A DNA stretch of 64,000 nucleotides from Mycteria americana (Eukaryota > Chordata > Aves > Ciconiiformes > Ciconiidae), in the NCBI RefSeq assembly GCF_035582795.1, contig NC_134365.1, forward strand, positions 221,605,887 to 221,669,886, written 5' to 3'. A program made the position numbers and the translations under genes. The notes under the pieces were generated by a model, which was given only the letters and a program-made list of their open reading frames with translations, did no database searches and was not told the DNA's origin. Below are positions 31,232 to 42,799 of this stretch, piece by piece. The first letter of the stretch is position 1; the number at the start of each line of letters is the position of its first letter.

Positions 31232-34200
31232 AAAAGAAACCTCATTTTTTTGGGAGAGACCTTTAAATAAAATGAGCATGATCTTATTGTTGCTGGAGGG
31301 GGACAGATTCACAGCAGGATGGCAGTTTACAGAAGGGTGCTCCGGAGGCAGGAGCAGCCCAGGGTCTCCCAAATCCCCGTTCCCACATCACTGCCTGGGG
31401 AAGAGGCATGGCCGATGCCCATAAGAGAGACCCACAAGGAACTGCTCCCGGCTGAGAGCACGGGGGGAGATTTGGGATGAAAGGGGACACAATCCCTCCT
31501 CCCACCTCTAGGAAACAGGATTTAATATTTTAAATTAAGACTGGGATTTATCTTCTCCAGTCATCTGAAACAAACTAAACCAAACTCATCATCTGGGCTT
31601 CTTCTGCAGTCATGGAGGGAGAGGTGGGTCTCCAGAGGACCCACCACAGATAAGTGCCTATGATAGCTGAGATTAATTTGGGCCAAAGCAGTTAACAAGA
31701 ATGCAATTAGACAAATTAAAACTCATTCAATCTGTGCAACTGCCACCTTTTACAGAGAATTGGAGTCACGATATTTAGGGGACTCGCACAAAGTCAAATG
31801 GAGACAAAGGGCTGGAAATGCACGCAATGGAGGCACAAGACCATGCTCTGCCCCTTTCATTTGAAACTTCGGAGGATTTTTAGAGCAAGGAGCATGACCC
31901 CGGCTGCAAAAACCTCCGAGCAGCGGGGACAAGCCACAAAGTTACCGGTGGCCCGTCCCCATGAGATGCATCGTCTGGGCAGCAGTGCCACGAGGCTGAC
32001 GCAGCACCAGGGCTGGGAAAAACCACCCGACGAAGCACGGAGAAGAGAATAACCGCAAGCAGCCCTGAAATCGGGACTGTGGTTTCTGGGCAGGGACAGG
32101 CAGCTGGATGGCATGCAGCCAGCCCCGGGTTTTTCAGGGCTGTGTGTCAAACATCCCCAACAGTACCATTTAGCAATTGTTTTCTTAAGAGAGAAAGCTG
32201 CTCACATCAAACTCTGCCTGATGCCGTCTTATTTCTCCCTTTTTTCCCCAGCTGGGACCTTCTGGTACCCTAAATTTTGGGGTGTGTGCTGACCAGCTCA
32301 GATCTGACACAGCTGGCAGCTTAGGGATGTCCCTGCTCCCACCCGTGGCCATGCACGATGAGAGCAGAGCAGGGCTCAGAAACCCAGGAGCCCCATGGCA
32401 CGGAGATTCCCGCAGTCCCAGGGGAGCCCCATGGCCACCTCTCTTCAACAGGTCACGCTGGACCTAAACAAATAGCAAAGCACTAAAAGGTTGTCACTGC
32501 AAGGTCCTGCTCTTGGGCAAAGTTTGCAGGCTCCTGCCGTTGCCCGTGATAGTTGGGGACATCGGGAGATGCAAAGAGCAAATCACTTTCAGTGTACCAG
32601 AGCTTTCAAACGAGAGTGTTAAAGCCAAGCTTGCACTGTGCAAGCCTCCTCTGGAAGGGTTGCAGCAAAGCTGAGCACAAAATTGCAGGTTTTTCTGCAC
32701 ACTGGGGGTGTTTCCAGAAACCCAGGCATTTGGGACATGGAAAGCAGTAGGCAACAGGTCCCTGCACTGGCAAAGAGCTGCTGAAAATAGCGAGAAAAGT
32801 GTAATATAGCAGAGAAAGCAGGAGCTGGAGGAATGCCATAAAATGCAATAATTTCATTTTTCCTTTCCTGCAACAGGTAATACTCAAAACTGGACAGGGA
32901 CAGAGGTTGCTCTGCGGACACCTGAGCTCAGCTCCTAGTCCAGCGTGATAAAGGAGCAGAGCTCAGCATCCGTAGCCACGTCACTGTGTGCCATGAACCC
33001 CCCGTCCCAGGGAGATGCAACGTGCTCCAGCTACTACGTGCTGGCACGTGGCTTGGCATTTATAACAACACGCTGAGATGCAGTCCCTGTGTGGAAGAAG
33101 CTCTCACACAACTTAAATTGGGTCAAGATGCATCAGTAGGTGGAAAGAAGATTCAGCAAATTATCTCAGCGCTAAAGGAAGAGCCAATGCTGGCTTTACT
33201 AAGTAGCGCTTGCATGGCATCATCAAGGTTTTGTTGTAGCGTGTGGCTACACATAATAATATGTATAACGAATGCAGGAGTGGGTCACGTTCAGGAGCAC
33301 AGGGTGTCAAAGGGCTGGAGGCATCTCTGAGGAGGAAGAAGCAGTTGAAAAGGATCCGCTGTACAAAAGGCAGGCACATTGATGCAGAAAAGCACATTTG
33401 GGACTAAGCTCTGGCAGAAAACATAATTGTTATTAAAATGAAGTATTGTTAATTAACAAAATGCTGCTAAAAAGTGCCCAGACAGTCCCATGCTGCCGTT
33501 ATATCCTGTGCCAAGAACACAGAGGAAAACTACTCACTCTATATGGATTGCTAACATTTTTCAGCTAGTGTTTTGAATTGGCCAAGATGTCCTTACTATT
33601 TATTTGTTGAACTGTATTGCCTATTGTTGAACTGTATACCCAACAGACAACTGGCACTGGGAAAACACAGCCCTCCTGGGGTTTTGGTGACAGGCAGGGA
33701 GCAGCAGAGGAGAGAGAAGCACATGGCAGCAAAATAACCCGTCCAGGTCTGCAAATGAAGGGAAAGCCGAGAGCAAACCCCATTTCTCTAGCCCCCGCAT
33801 CGGGACTCTCCTAATAAATTATCCTCTTACGCAGACGCTTGGCTTGACAACCGGTACTTATGGAGGGGATGCACACTGCAACTAGTGACTTTTTAACCTG
33901 CAAACCTGCAGGCTGAAAGGTGGAATAACATTGTTCTAAGGAGGCCCTCCCAGAGCATGCAGCGAAGATCTGCTAAATGTCAGCGCTGTGTGCACTGGGG
34001 CAATGGTCCCTCCAGGCTTGGCTTGCCCAGAGCATACAGAGTTGCTCCCTGAGAACCCAAAAGCAAGATTTACCTCCTCTCTCTTCATCTATAGATGCAG
34101 CATAGCTAAAACAAGTCATATAATGGAAACACCCAGGCTGCTTCTGCAACTATAGGTGTCAGTTGAGCTTTTTCAGTCGGTATTTCCCCCCACTCTGCAG

Positions 34201-34242
34201 GACGGCAGTTTGGACCAAGTGCAGTTTTGCATTTTGCTTCAG

Positions 34243-34390
34243 CAAAAAAAAAAAAAAAAAATAAACTGTAATAAACTGTAAAAATAAAAATAAACTGTAA
34301 TTATAAAAATAAAAATAAAAATAAAATTATAAAAATAAAATTATAAAAATAAAATTATAAAAATAAAAATAAACTGTAATTATAAAAAAA
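34243..34390. repeat. A/T-rich tandem repeat
   Basis: A long A-run is followed by repeated AAAAATAAA, ATAAACTGTAA and AAAATTATAAAAATAA units. The ATAAACTGTAA unit recurs at least four times, showing that it arose by local tandem duplication. Confidence 0.85.
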
Positions 34391-35251
34391 ATAAACTTAA
34401 AATACTTTAAGCAGTATTTTAGGTAAAGCCCAAGCAAATACTATTAGGTGAGCAGTCTGGGTGATGCCTGCTGCATGACATCGAGGTATGTGGAAATATG
34501 TGCCACCTGCATTGATATTTTGCCTTCGCAACCCTGGAAAAATGGAAACACTCAGACTCCATCCAGTTTCAGAGAACTTCAGGCATATGATGCCAAATCA
34601 GGAGCCTGATTTCGGTAGGTCCCTATTCAAGGAACACAGAAGGGGCAATTCCCAGCAGGAGCCTGGAGGTGGGCTGACTCACCCCATGGAGAAAGCATCC
34701 CTTGAGTACAAGAGGCATCCATGGACTTGGGGTCATGCGAGGTGCTGTGATTAGCCCTTCCCATGCTGCACATCCTCCTGTCCCACCACAGGAAACGCAG
34801 CTGAGAAAGGTGACCTTGTTGGTGACTGTTTAGGGGTGAAGGGAAAGCAGAAGGTCTTTGCATCTGCCATGCAAAAAGTCCACTCAAGCTGCTGGGTAGC
34901 AAGGGAGATATTGAAGCTAGGGTTTGTGGAGCAAAACCTGACCTGGGGGGAGCAGTGGATGGGGAAGGACACCTTGACATCCTAAAAGGTTGGATACCTA
35001 AAAGGTTTCTGCTTGCTGCCTTGACCAAGGACCTGTACTGGCAAGGGCTGCGTTATACTGGAGAGTGCTAAGAGACACCAAGGTTTTCCTGGGACGTTCT
35101 CAACCTTCCCCTGCTCATCCCACAGGCTCACGCAGAGCTTGTCCACCATTAACTAACATCAGAAAACCTAACTGCCAGACGTGAGCGCTGCATTGGTTAT
35201 CCCTCATTAACCATCCCAAGCCAGGACACGAGCGCAGTGGGAATGACTCAC

Positions 35252-35411
35252 CAGGACCGAGTTGTTGTCTGCATTGGTATTTACGACTCTGCAGCCGGCG
35301 GAACAGGGCGAGATGTATTCAATAGAGTTAGAGCCGCAGATGGGGTTGTAGGCTTTCTCAGGGCAGTTACACTGGAGGTTACACTCCAAGGCGTGGTGTC
35401 CAAATTTAGAG
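35252..35411 (-). CDS. SLCO2B1: SLCO2B1 exon I: Kazal-like extracellular loop
   Basis: This 160-nt exon (one base, then 53 codons) encodes the core of extracellular loop 5: SKFGHHALECNLQCNCPEKA, YNPICGSNSIEYISPCSAGC and RVVNTNADNNSVL. The spacing C-x3-C-x-C, then PICG, then EYISPCSAGC is that of the Kazal-type domain found between TM9 and TM10 of OATPs. Six cysteines lie in this exon, one in exon H and four in exon J. That makes eleven, the number I count in the human loop from memory. In OATP2B1 these cysteines are disulfide-bonded and needed for surface expression. The acceptor is TGTAG|CTCT and the donor is CTG|GTGAGT. Confidence 0.95.
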
Positions 35412-36208
35412 CTACAGCAGGAAGAAAATATTAATGCATGGTATTGAGCATCATTAATACGCATCTTATATAGGAAATACACCGCATGTATATTGAGATT
35501 AGTAAAGAAACACTTGATTGCTTAAAAAAACCTTCCCGACATGTAAGTGAGGACCCACAGAAATTCCACTACAACCCCCCAAGCCTCTGCTCTGCCTGGG
35601 CAAAGGATCCTGACCACGAATGGTCAAGGGATTCACCCACTTCCTTCATACTTGGCCCCAAACGTGGGGTCTTGGGGTAGTGCAACACCACGCTGCGGGA
35701 GGTGGTGAGCTTCCCACTGAGGGCTCGGACCAGCTTCCACTGAGACCACAGGATGCTGAACATGTGAATTTACAGCAACTTGGATCAAGCCTTGAGGGAA
35801 GACAAGGGCCTGCCGGCATTTAGCTGTGTAGGGAAGCAGCCACGGCTTTGAAGGTGTGATCCCAGGGCTGGCCGCTGCCCAAATTATTTGCCCGTGAGTA
35901 ACACGCTGCACTTTCCAAGATGACATTTTAATCTTGTGCTGTTTGTGCCAAAAATGGGTTCACTTTGGGTTTCACCACCAGTCAATGAAGTTAGAAGGAG
36001 TAAGGACGCTGCAGATTCAGTGTTTATTCACAAAAGCATTAATTTCTAGCCTTATTTTATCACCATTAACTGTTTCTCAAGAGGGAATAAACCCATTTCT
36101 GGGTATTCTGCTTAACTTCCACCTCCACCCCAAGGAGCGCAGCTGGGGATGGGGGGTACCCACAGCCCTGGGAATGACCCACCCATGCCTAGCTGGAGCT
36201 GTCAGTAC
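35412..36208 (-). other. SLCO2B1 intron between exons H and I
   Basis: An intron of 797 bp. No repeat or additional exon was recognised. Confidence 0.7.
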
Positions 36209-36401
36209 CTCTCGCTGTAGGTAACGCCCGCGACCTTCTGCGTGGGGCAGCCGAGGAAGAGGAGGGGGAAAGCCACGAGCAGGCAGAGGAACATGCCGAG
36301 GACGCACATGGCGCTGCACTGCCTCAGGGACATCTGGAACCGCTTCAGGATGGCACCACCCACCACGATCCCGACCATCGCCCCAGGGATGTTCACAGCA
36401 C
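36209..36401 (-). CDS. SLCO2B1: SLCO2B1 exon H: TM8-TM9, start of Kazal loop
   Basis: This 193-nt exon (two bases, 63 codons, two bases) encodes AVNIPGAMVGIVVGGAILKR (TM8), FQMSLRQCSAMCVLG, and TM9 ending in AFPLLFLGCPTQKVAGVTYS. GIVVGGxxxKR and the LFxGC motif are typical of OATP2B1. The cysteine after TM9 opens the large cysteine-rich extracellular loop 5. The acceptor is CCCCAG|GTGCTG and the donor is GAGAG|GTACTG. Small residues are frequent in TM8, consistent with a packed helix of the transporter fold. Confidence 0.95.
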
Positions 36402-37992
36402 CTGGGGAAAGGCAGGTCCTTGTCTTCCATCCTCTGAGCCGTATCAGTCCCTTCATTACAGCGAAGGCCCAGAGGATTTGTTGCTGGATTCCTGTTTTTC
36501 AATACTGGCGATCTGGAGGGGACCAAGGTTTTTGCAGAGACCGGTGGAATAATGCTAAGAAAGAGCAGTTTTGCAAAAACAGCGGGACCCCCAGCAAACC
36601 GGCTGTCTTATGTATCCGTGCATGGAAGATGTAGGACCAGTGAAAAGCTATGCTTAATCCAGCAAATGTGATTTTTCAGTGTAGACAGGAGAAAATATCA
36701 ATGAAACCCGGAGAGGATATTTAATTTCTGCATAATGCAGTAATGTGCCCACTTCTGTTGTCATCATTATAAAACTGTGAAGGTTTCCATGACAGGCTTG
36801 GAGTTTTGCAAAACCCACCTTACAATGGGATACCAAAGAAATGCAATCTGTTTAATTCAACAAAGAATCAACAGGGAGGTTGCTTTCAGCCCGTAAATGC
36901 CCACACAAGGAAGGGTTTTCCAACTACAGAAAGCTTTTTGATGTAACAGAAAAAGGCAAAGCAAGATTCAGTAGCTGGGAACAAAAGCTAGATAAATTCG
37001 AACAAGAAATACGGTGCACGTCTTTAACAGAGCGGGTAAATCAAGCCTGGGAACAACTCAGCAGGGCACATCAGTGGAAGACACCACTGCTTCAGCATTT
37101 AACCTTTCTGCCTGTATTTAGCCTGGGTTGCTGGGCTTTACCAGTCTGCTCTGCTCACTTTCTTCTGATTTATTTGTTGCAGACTTCAGAATACTCTTTC
37201 TCTGAGGATGCATGCTGTCTGTTCAAAAATATACTGAAAATACTTCTGTGTCTGGATCTCTGAACTCTTCAACTGATTGTAAGAGTAGGGCTTTATTCTT
37301 CATATTTTTATTACCATGACAAGCTCGCACAGGGAGACCTCAGTCCCAGACAGGAAATTCTGGATATTACAATACAAGCAAAAGCAGTCTAATCTCAAGA
37401 GCACATATCCTGCTCAGCATTTATTCCTTTCCTTCTTAACAATACCAACAGCAAGCAATTAGCCGAACCGTTACAAGCAATTAGTCTAACTATAGCAAAC
37501 ATTCTGAAGAGTTTAAGCTTGATTAGGACACCAGCCTGACTGGCCTCTTGCTGCAAAGTGTCTTCAAAATGCACGCATGCACTAGTGAAGTTTTAAATTT
37601 TATTTACCATCTACTTTTTTAAAGACCCTTAACCCAATGATCGATGTAAAGTAATCCCTGTTACAGAAACGTGCACAATTCATATCCGATGTTTCTTTTT
37701 TCCCTTGATGCAATGAGTTGGTTTCCTCTCCTTGATTAGAGAGAACAGCTTTAGATAACAAAGATTTTGCCAGGTATTGAAAGATTTTATTGTAGCAAGC
37801 TCAGGCTGCAATGTCAAGGAAGGAAGGTACACAGTAGCTGAGAAATCACGTGGGCAAGGACTTCGTGCCACGTCTGTCTGTAGGTAACGGAAGGAGACTG
37901 GCAGCTCCAGAGGGAAAGGTGCTTCTTAGCGATCTCTAAATTGTTTTCTAAGAAGTGCTCAAAAGCTGGCGAGCCTTGATAGCAACACTTAC
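36402..37992 (-). other. SLCO2B1 intron between exons G and H
   Basis: An intron of 1591 bp. Its main recognisable content is a probable old LINE 3' fragment on the plus strand at about 36880-37100. The remainder is AT-rich and featureless to my reading. Confidence 0.65.
36880..37100 (+). mobile_element. ancient LINE (CR1/L3-like) 3' relic
   Basis: AGCTAGATAAATTCGAACAA, GAAATACGGTGCACGTCTTT, AACAGAGCGGGTAAATCAAG and CCTGGGAACAACTCAGCAGG resemble, from memory, the 3' coding end of old amniote CR1/L3 elements (the stretch that encodes KLD-FE-EIR...TSL---V--AWEQL). It is well diverged and its limits are approximate. Confidence 0.5.
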
Positions 37993-38157
37993 CGATGATC
38001 ATGTTGGCCAAGGACGCCGTCAGGGAGAACTGTCGCTCCAGGAACTTCCCCATGAATGTGGCTAAACCAGCAACCATGGCAGAGAGGTTGACCTGAGCTA
38101 ACACCACCAGCAAGTAGACGGGATGACGCAGGTTCCTCAACAGGACCACAGGAAAAT
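37993..38157 (-). CDS. SLCO2B1: SLCO2B1 exon G: TM7 and start of TM8
   Basis: This 165-nt exon (two bases, 54 codons, one base) completes a histidine codon and continues as FPVVLLRNLRHPVYLLVVLA, QVNLSAMVAGLATFMGKFLE and RQFSLTASLANMII. It covers TM7 and the FLERQ segment, and reaches into TM8. LRHPxxLLVVLxQ and GKFLERQFSLTAS align closely with mammalian OATP2B1. The acceptor is TTTCAG|ATTTT behind a strong pyrimidine tract and the donor is ATCG|GTAAGT. The FLE-x-Q-F motif is shared by nearly all OATPs. Confidence 0.96.
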
Positions 38158-38810
38158 CTGAAAGGAAAAGGGGAAACCTGTTGCATGTGTAAGAGGTGGT
38201 CAGCAAAATATTAATCCATGAAAGTGGCAAAACCTTGAATTTTCCTGCATTTTGTGTGCAGAATTCACTCTTTAGGAGTGGTGAGCTCCTCTGAACATTT
38301 CATTTACAAAAGGGCAGAATGTGTGCTTTCAGGGTTTATCATTTCAGGGCTTGATTGTGTGACCATTTGGATATTAAAAAGTCAGGACAAAGCATCAGGA
38401 CGCTGCAAAAATTAAACACCTGAAAATTGCAAAACAGGGTGAGAGAGGGAAGCCAACAAACCCTCATCCCACCTGCCTCAGGAACCAGCCATGGGATGGG
38501 TGAATCAATGGCAGAAGTTAGTTGTTGCAAAAGATGAAGCAAAAAAGTCGGGTTTTCAGTGCAAAGCATGTCCAGCCTCCAAGCGAACCTGAGAAGAGAG
38601 CAACTCCTCTCTGGACACGTCCCATCCCTGCAGAGCTCACGTCCGTATCTGTTAATCCTTTTGATTTGCTGCTAAGGTTGGTCACACTTAGTTTCTGCTG
38701 AAGCCCATGCAGTTGAGACTGGGAACCGCTCTAAACACACCTGCACGCAGGCAGCACGTAAAGGGTCTGTGCCAGTGCAATGGGAAACTGTTGGAGGTGT
38801 CAGCATCAGT

Positions 38811-39090
38811 AGAACGGAACGGAACGGAACGGAACGGAACGGAACGGAATAGAATAGAATAGAATAGAATAGAATAGAATAGAATAGAATAGAATGGAAT
38901 GGAATGGAATGGAATAGAATAGAATAGAATAGAATAGAATAGAATAGAATAGAATAGAATAGAATGGAATGGAATGGAATGGAATGGAATAGAATGGAAT
39001 AGAATAGAATGGAATAGAATAGAATGGAATGGAATGGAATGGAATGGAAGAGAATAGAATGGAATGGAATAGAATGGAATGGAATAGAAC
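38811..39090. repeat. pentanucleotide array of 56 units
   Basis: Exactly 280 bp of RGAAY pentamers without an indel. It starts with AGAAC and six GGAAC units, then has alternating blocks of AGAAT and GGAAT, and ends with AGAAC. It directly abuts the 3' tail side of a minus-strand CR1, whose tail (ATAGAAT on this strand) probably seeded it. The long open frames through it are an artefact of the 5-bp period. Confidence 0.97.
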
Positions 39091-39235
39091 ATGTTATTAG
39101 GGGCATTGTCCAAATGCCTCTTAAACACTGACAGACTTGGGGCATCGACCACCTCTCCAGGAAGCCTGTTCCAGGGTTTGAGCACCCTCTCGGTAAAGAA
39201 ATGCTTCCTAAGTAAACTCTAAACGAAGCATCTTG
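39091..39235 (-). mobile_element. CR1 LINE 3' fragment
   Basis: On the plus strand it has GGGGCATTGTCCAAATGCCT, CTTAAACACTGACAGACTTG, GGGCATCGACCACCTCTCCA, GGAAGCCTGTTCCAGGGTTT and GAGCACCCTCTCGGTAAAGA. This is the reverse complement of a CR1 3' region. The tail has been replaced by the pentanucleotide array. Confidence 0.88.
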
Positions 39236-42200
39236 ATCCAAGAAAATTGATAACTCACATCCACACTTGGGTGATTTGCTCAAGCAACCCTGAACATCTG
39301 CTAATGCGGAGGACAAATCTGCTGCCTTCTGCAGCGATGCCTCCTGCTGAGCTCTTATTCAGAGCTGCCAGGGTCTTATGATGCCTTAGGAGAAAGGCAA
39401 GTGGCTCTGCGATAGTTTTTCAGCCTCAGCTGAACCTCTGTAAATACTGCCTATGTCTCCTGCCTTCAACGGGTGGACTGTACCGGGGTGGCTGAGAGCA
39501 AGATCGAAACCTGCATGTCTTTGCCCCACCACCCATGGGCTGAGGGCTGCAGCGTTGAGTGATTCAGGGGCTTCTACAAACACACATGGCCCAAGTAAAC
39601 ATCGCCTCGGTTCCTTTCCCTGAAGCTTTCTGGCAGGGCTTCTACTAAAACAAATACAAAAGTAGCTGGGAAGTCATTAAAAGTTAATTTATTTGTTTGC
39701 TGTGGTTGCAATGTCAATGTCCTTTTTGTTTCAATCATAAAAATGTATTTTTTGATTACGGGCAAGAAACACTCCAGCAAATTCCCCTGTGGCTGAACCC
39801 TTATTGCTTGAGAAAAAGATATCTTCAGCCTGCTCAGCAAAGACAGCTGCCCCGCTCCCAGCATTGCCAGAACCGGGATGCCCAGTGCTGACACCCACCA
39901 GCTGGGAGGCTGCAGTTCTCCCGCCTGGAGCGATTTCTCCTTTGTGCACATCCTGAACCCGCTTTCTGCTCGTGCCTTTGCTCTCCCTGAACCATCTCCT
40001 TCCCCCGTGCTCTTCCTCCGGCTTTGTAGCACGCAAGCAAAGGGAGCGCGTAAGGGCAACTTCCACACAAACAGATGATGAGTTTCCCAGATGAGGTCTC
40101 TGAAAGTCAATATGCTGAAGCAGAGATAAGGAATTAACAGGGAGGATTAATGCAAGGCCCTGCCATAAATTAATGGTGTTAATTCTTAGCAGCTCACAAA
40201 CAATCGGGACAATCTTTATATCTGCTCCAGCACAGAGGCACTGGGGCACTGCAGAGGGACAACTATCTGGTGCTTGCCTGGGATTTGCCCCAAGCTGTGT
40301 ATTTGTTTTAGCTGTCGTAAAAAGTTATGCAAAGAGCAAAGGTCCCTCTGTGGATGCGAGGGGGTCCTCCGTACACGAAGGCAAAGCTCTCATTCATGGG
40401 AGTATCGCCTCTCCAGCTCAGCACTCTGCTCTCAGGGCTAGACAAGCAGCTAAAGACACTAGGGAGCAGCAAGCTCAGGGCACTAGAGAGGGTCCAAGCA
40501 TGCAAGGCAAGTTCAAGGACCCTGAAATAGTGACAGTTGGAGAGCTGGGAGGCTAGCAGTCAACTGGGGAGGGAATGAGCTGCGATGACATCTCTGCACT
40601 AGACCAAGGTGAACCCCAAAGAAGGGAGGTGGTTTTGCTCTTAAGTATCAATAGAGGTCTTGCTTTTTGAAGCATATTCCTGCCTAGTTTACACAGTGGA
40701 TATCTCAGCCATATTGTAAATACGAAGCCTCCACTTGCTTGCTGAAAGATCTCCCCAGAGCTAATCCAGCCTTTTGTGGGAGTTAGTGGGAATCTTCCAC
40801 CAAAAAGATTTCTTCTCCCTAGAGTTCTTCAGTTTTTTCAATCAAACTACACCCCCTGTGCCACCCCACATCAGAGCGATAAAGCTACGACAGCGAGCAG
40901 ATCTCCCACTTCATGGTGGGAAGCAGCAAGGTTGCCGTCCTCTGCAATCACCATCTCATTACTAATTTGATCTTCCTTACAGCTCCAGAGAGGAAGCTGG
41001 ACAGATACTAAAAGCAAGTGGAAACTTTAAAATAATAATAAAAAAATATCCTTGAAACTATCTTTAGGCACCACAGAGAAACAACCAAGTCACAAGCCCA
41101 GTGTTTTAATTGCTTTGAAGATCACCTTTAATGGATTAATTCCCAGTATGTGCAACAGAAGCTGAACATCCTCCCAGGTGTTTTCAACAGAAGCCTAGAA
41201 ATTAGCAATGGAAATGACTTCAGGCTAGCTAAATCCTACTTTCTTGATTACTGTGAGCACGTCCAATGCCTGCAAAAGGAGCACTTTGTGAGTACAAGGA
41301 GCAGCGTGCAACCCAGTGTCATCCAGCGCATCTGTGCAAGAGCCAAGATCATTCCCCACAGTGTTTTGACTTTCCTACTTTTGAATAACTCCAACGAGTG
41401 GAGCCTGCTCCCTTCTTGGTTAATTGACCTCATTGTTTGGAAATGTCCCCAGTGTTTTGCCTGAGTATTTATCCTGTACACAGCTCCATCCTGTTATTGC
41501 TGATTGTGGATGGAAAAGCTCTTCCTGTCCTTGAGGCAGAGTTCCCAGGGCTTTGCAAACTGCTCTCTGCTCATCACACCTTGCCCCAGAAAGATTTAAA
41601 GCTCAGTGGCTTCCAGAGAAATGGAGAATGTGAAGCATCTCATGGGATGGGCTCTAACCCATCCTCATTTTTTTCCCAATAAAGTAAAAAACAAAAATTC
41701 CCGCAAGCCTTATTTTGCTCTCAGTTGCCTCCGTGTGCACTGAAGCAACAGAACAAATGACAAAATGCATTTTCTTCTCCCTAATCATGCTTCATTTTGC
41801 ATCATTTAAGCTGAAATAAGTGACTAAACAGCATTTCTGAACATCTTCCTCCTCCAGGTCAGCTTAGTAATTTAAGGCTTGCACCTGCCAAGCCCTTAAG
41901 AAAATGATGAACGCTTAAAGGCACTCTTCAGTTTTATTCTGCTCAAGGAGCAGCCTCAAGCGCTTTGCTGAATCACAGCCTAACCAGGCAGTGTCTTTCT
42001 CACCTGGAGTTTCCCCCAGGCTTGGGCCAGGCTTGGAGCAAGAGCTGCATTTTCCCCACTTGTCAGTGCCAAGGGAAAGCTGTCCCTGTTCCCTCCAGCT
42101 GACAGGCAAAGGGACATTTCTCAACAGGAGACGTTGCCTTCCTCCCGGGGGAAGCATTCCTGGTCCCAGGTTGAGTTTGCAGCCGGTGTGGGTGGCCCGT

Positions 42201-42786
42201 GTGAAAGTACAAGGCCAGTTTGCAAAATACTTTAACACCAGCGATGAGCCAGCTCCAAGTGTTGACTCAATTGACTCCAAGCCCGAGTGCTTTGTTTGGG
42301 CAGACCCAACACCAATGGTGTGAAGCACCTCCTAACTGAAAGTGATGAAGATCTGCAGATGAGCCCAATAAAAAAGCACAGCCCTCATCTCCAGGCCCGT
42401 TTTTTCAACCTATTTGCTGTATTCAAACACCTCAATCAGAGAGGGGACTTTGTCTTACGAAGGATGCAGGAGGAACAGGACTGAAATATCATAGGGAAAA
42501 ATGTGAGATCTTGTGCAGTCCTTGCTTGATCCAATCCCTGCTGGCATCCTAACGCTTTCCTTCATCCCACCTGAACAGGGTGAACCCACAGCCATCAATG
42601 CTGGGCAGGCCTGGGGCTGCCTGTCCCAGGGACAGCACCAAAGTACCAGGCAGCTCTGGGAAGGGGACCACCTATAAAAGCTCCCCTTGAGATGCAGATG
42701 GACCAGCAAGCAGATGAGGTCCGATCTACTTTTTGCCAATAGCCGTCTCCAGCATAAGGCTTAGCCCCTTGCCCATAAAACTAATA

Positions 42787-42799
42787 TTTTTTTTTTTTT
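42787..42799. repeat. poly-T tract (13)
   Basis: A homopolymer run in the intron between exons F and G. No adjoining element was recognised. Confidence 0.7.

Larger units (their letters stand above)
30249..35251 (-). other. SLCO2B1 intron between exons I and J
   Basis: A 5.0-kb intron. It contains an A/T-rich tandem array (34243-34390), a T19 tract (31213-31231) and a short direct repeat of TTGTTGAACTGTAT near 33604-33638. No CR1 copy with a recognisable 3' end was found. Confidence 0.65.

Noticed and set aside
38672..39316. 214- and 165-codon minus-strand frames rich in F, H, S, I and P
   Set aside because: They are produced by the pentanucleotide array, which is open in every frame lacking a stop. 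The translation is a simple periodic peptide.
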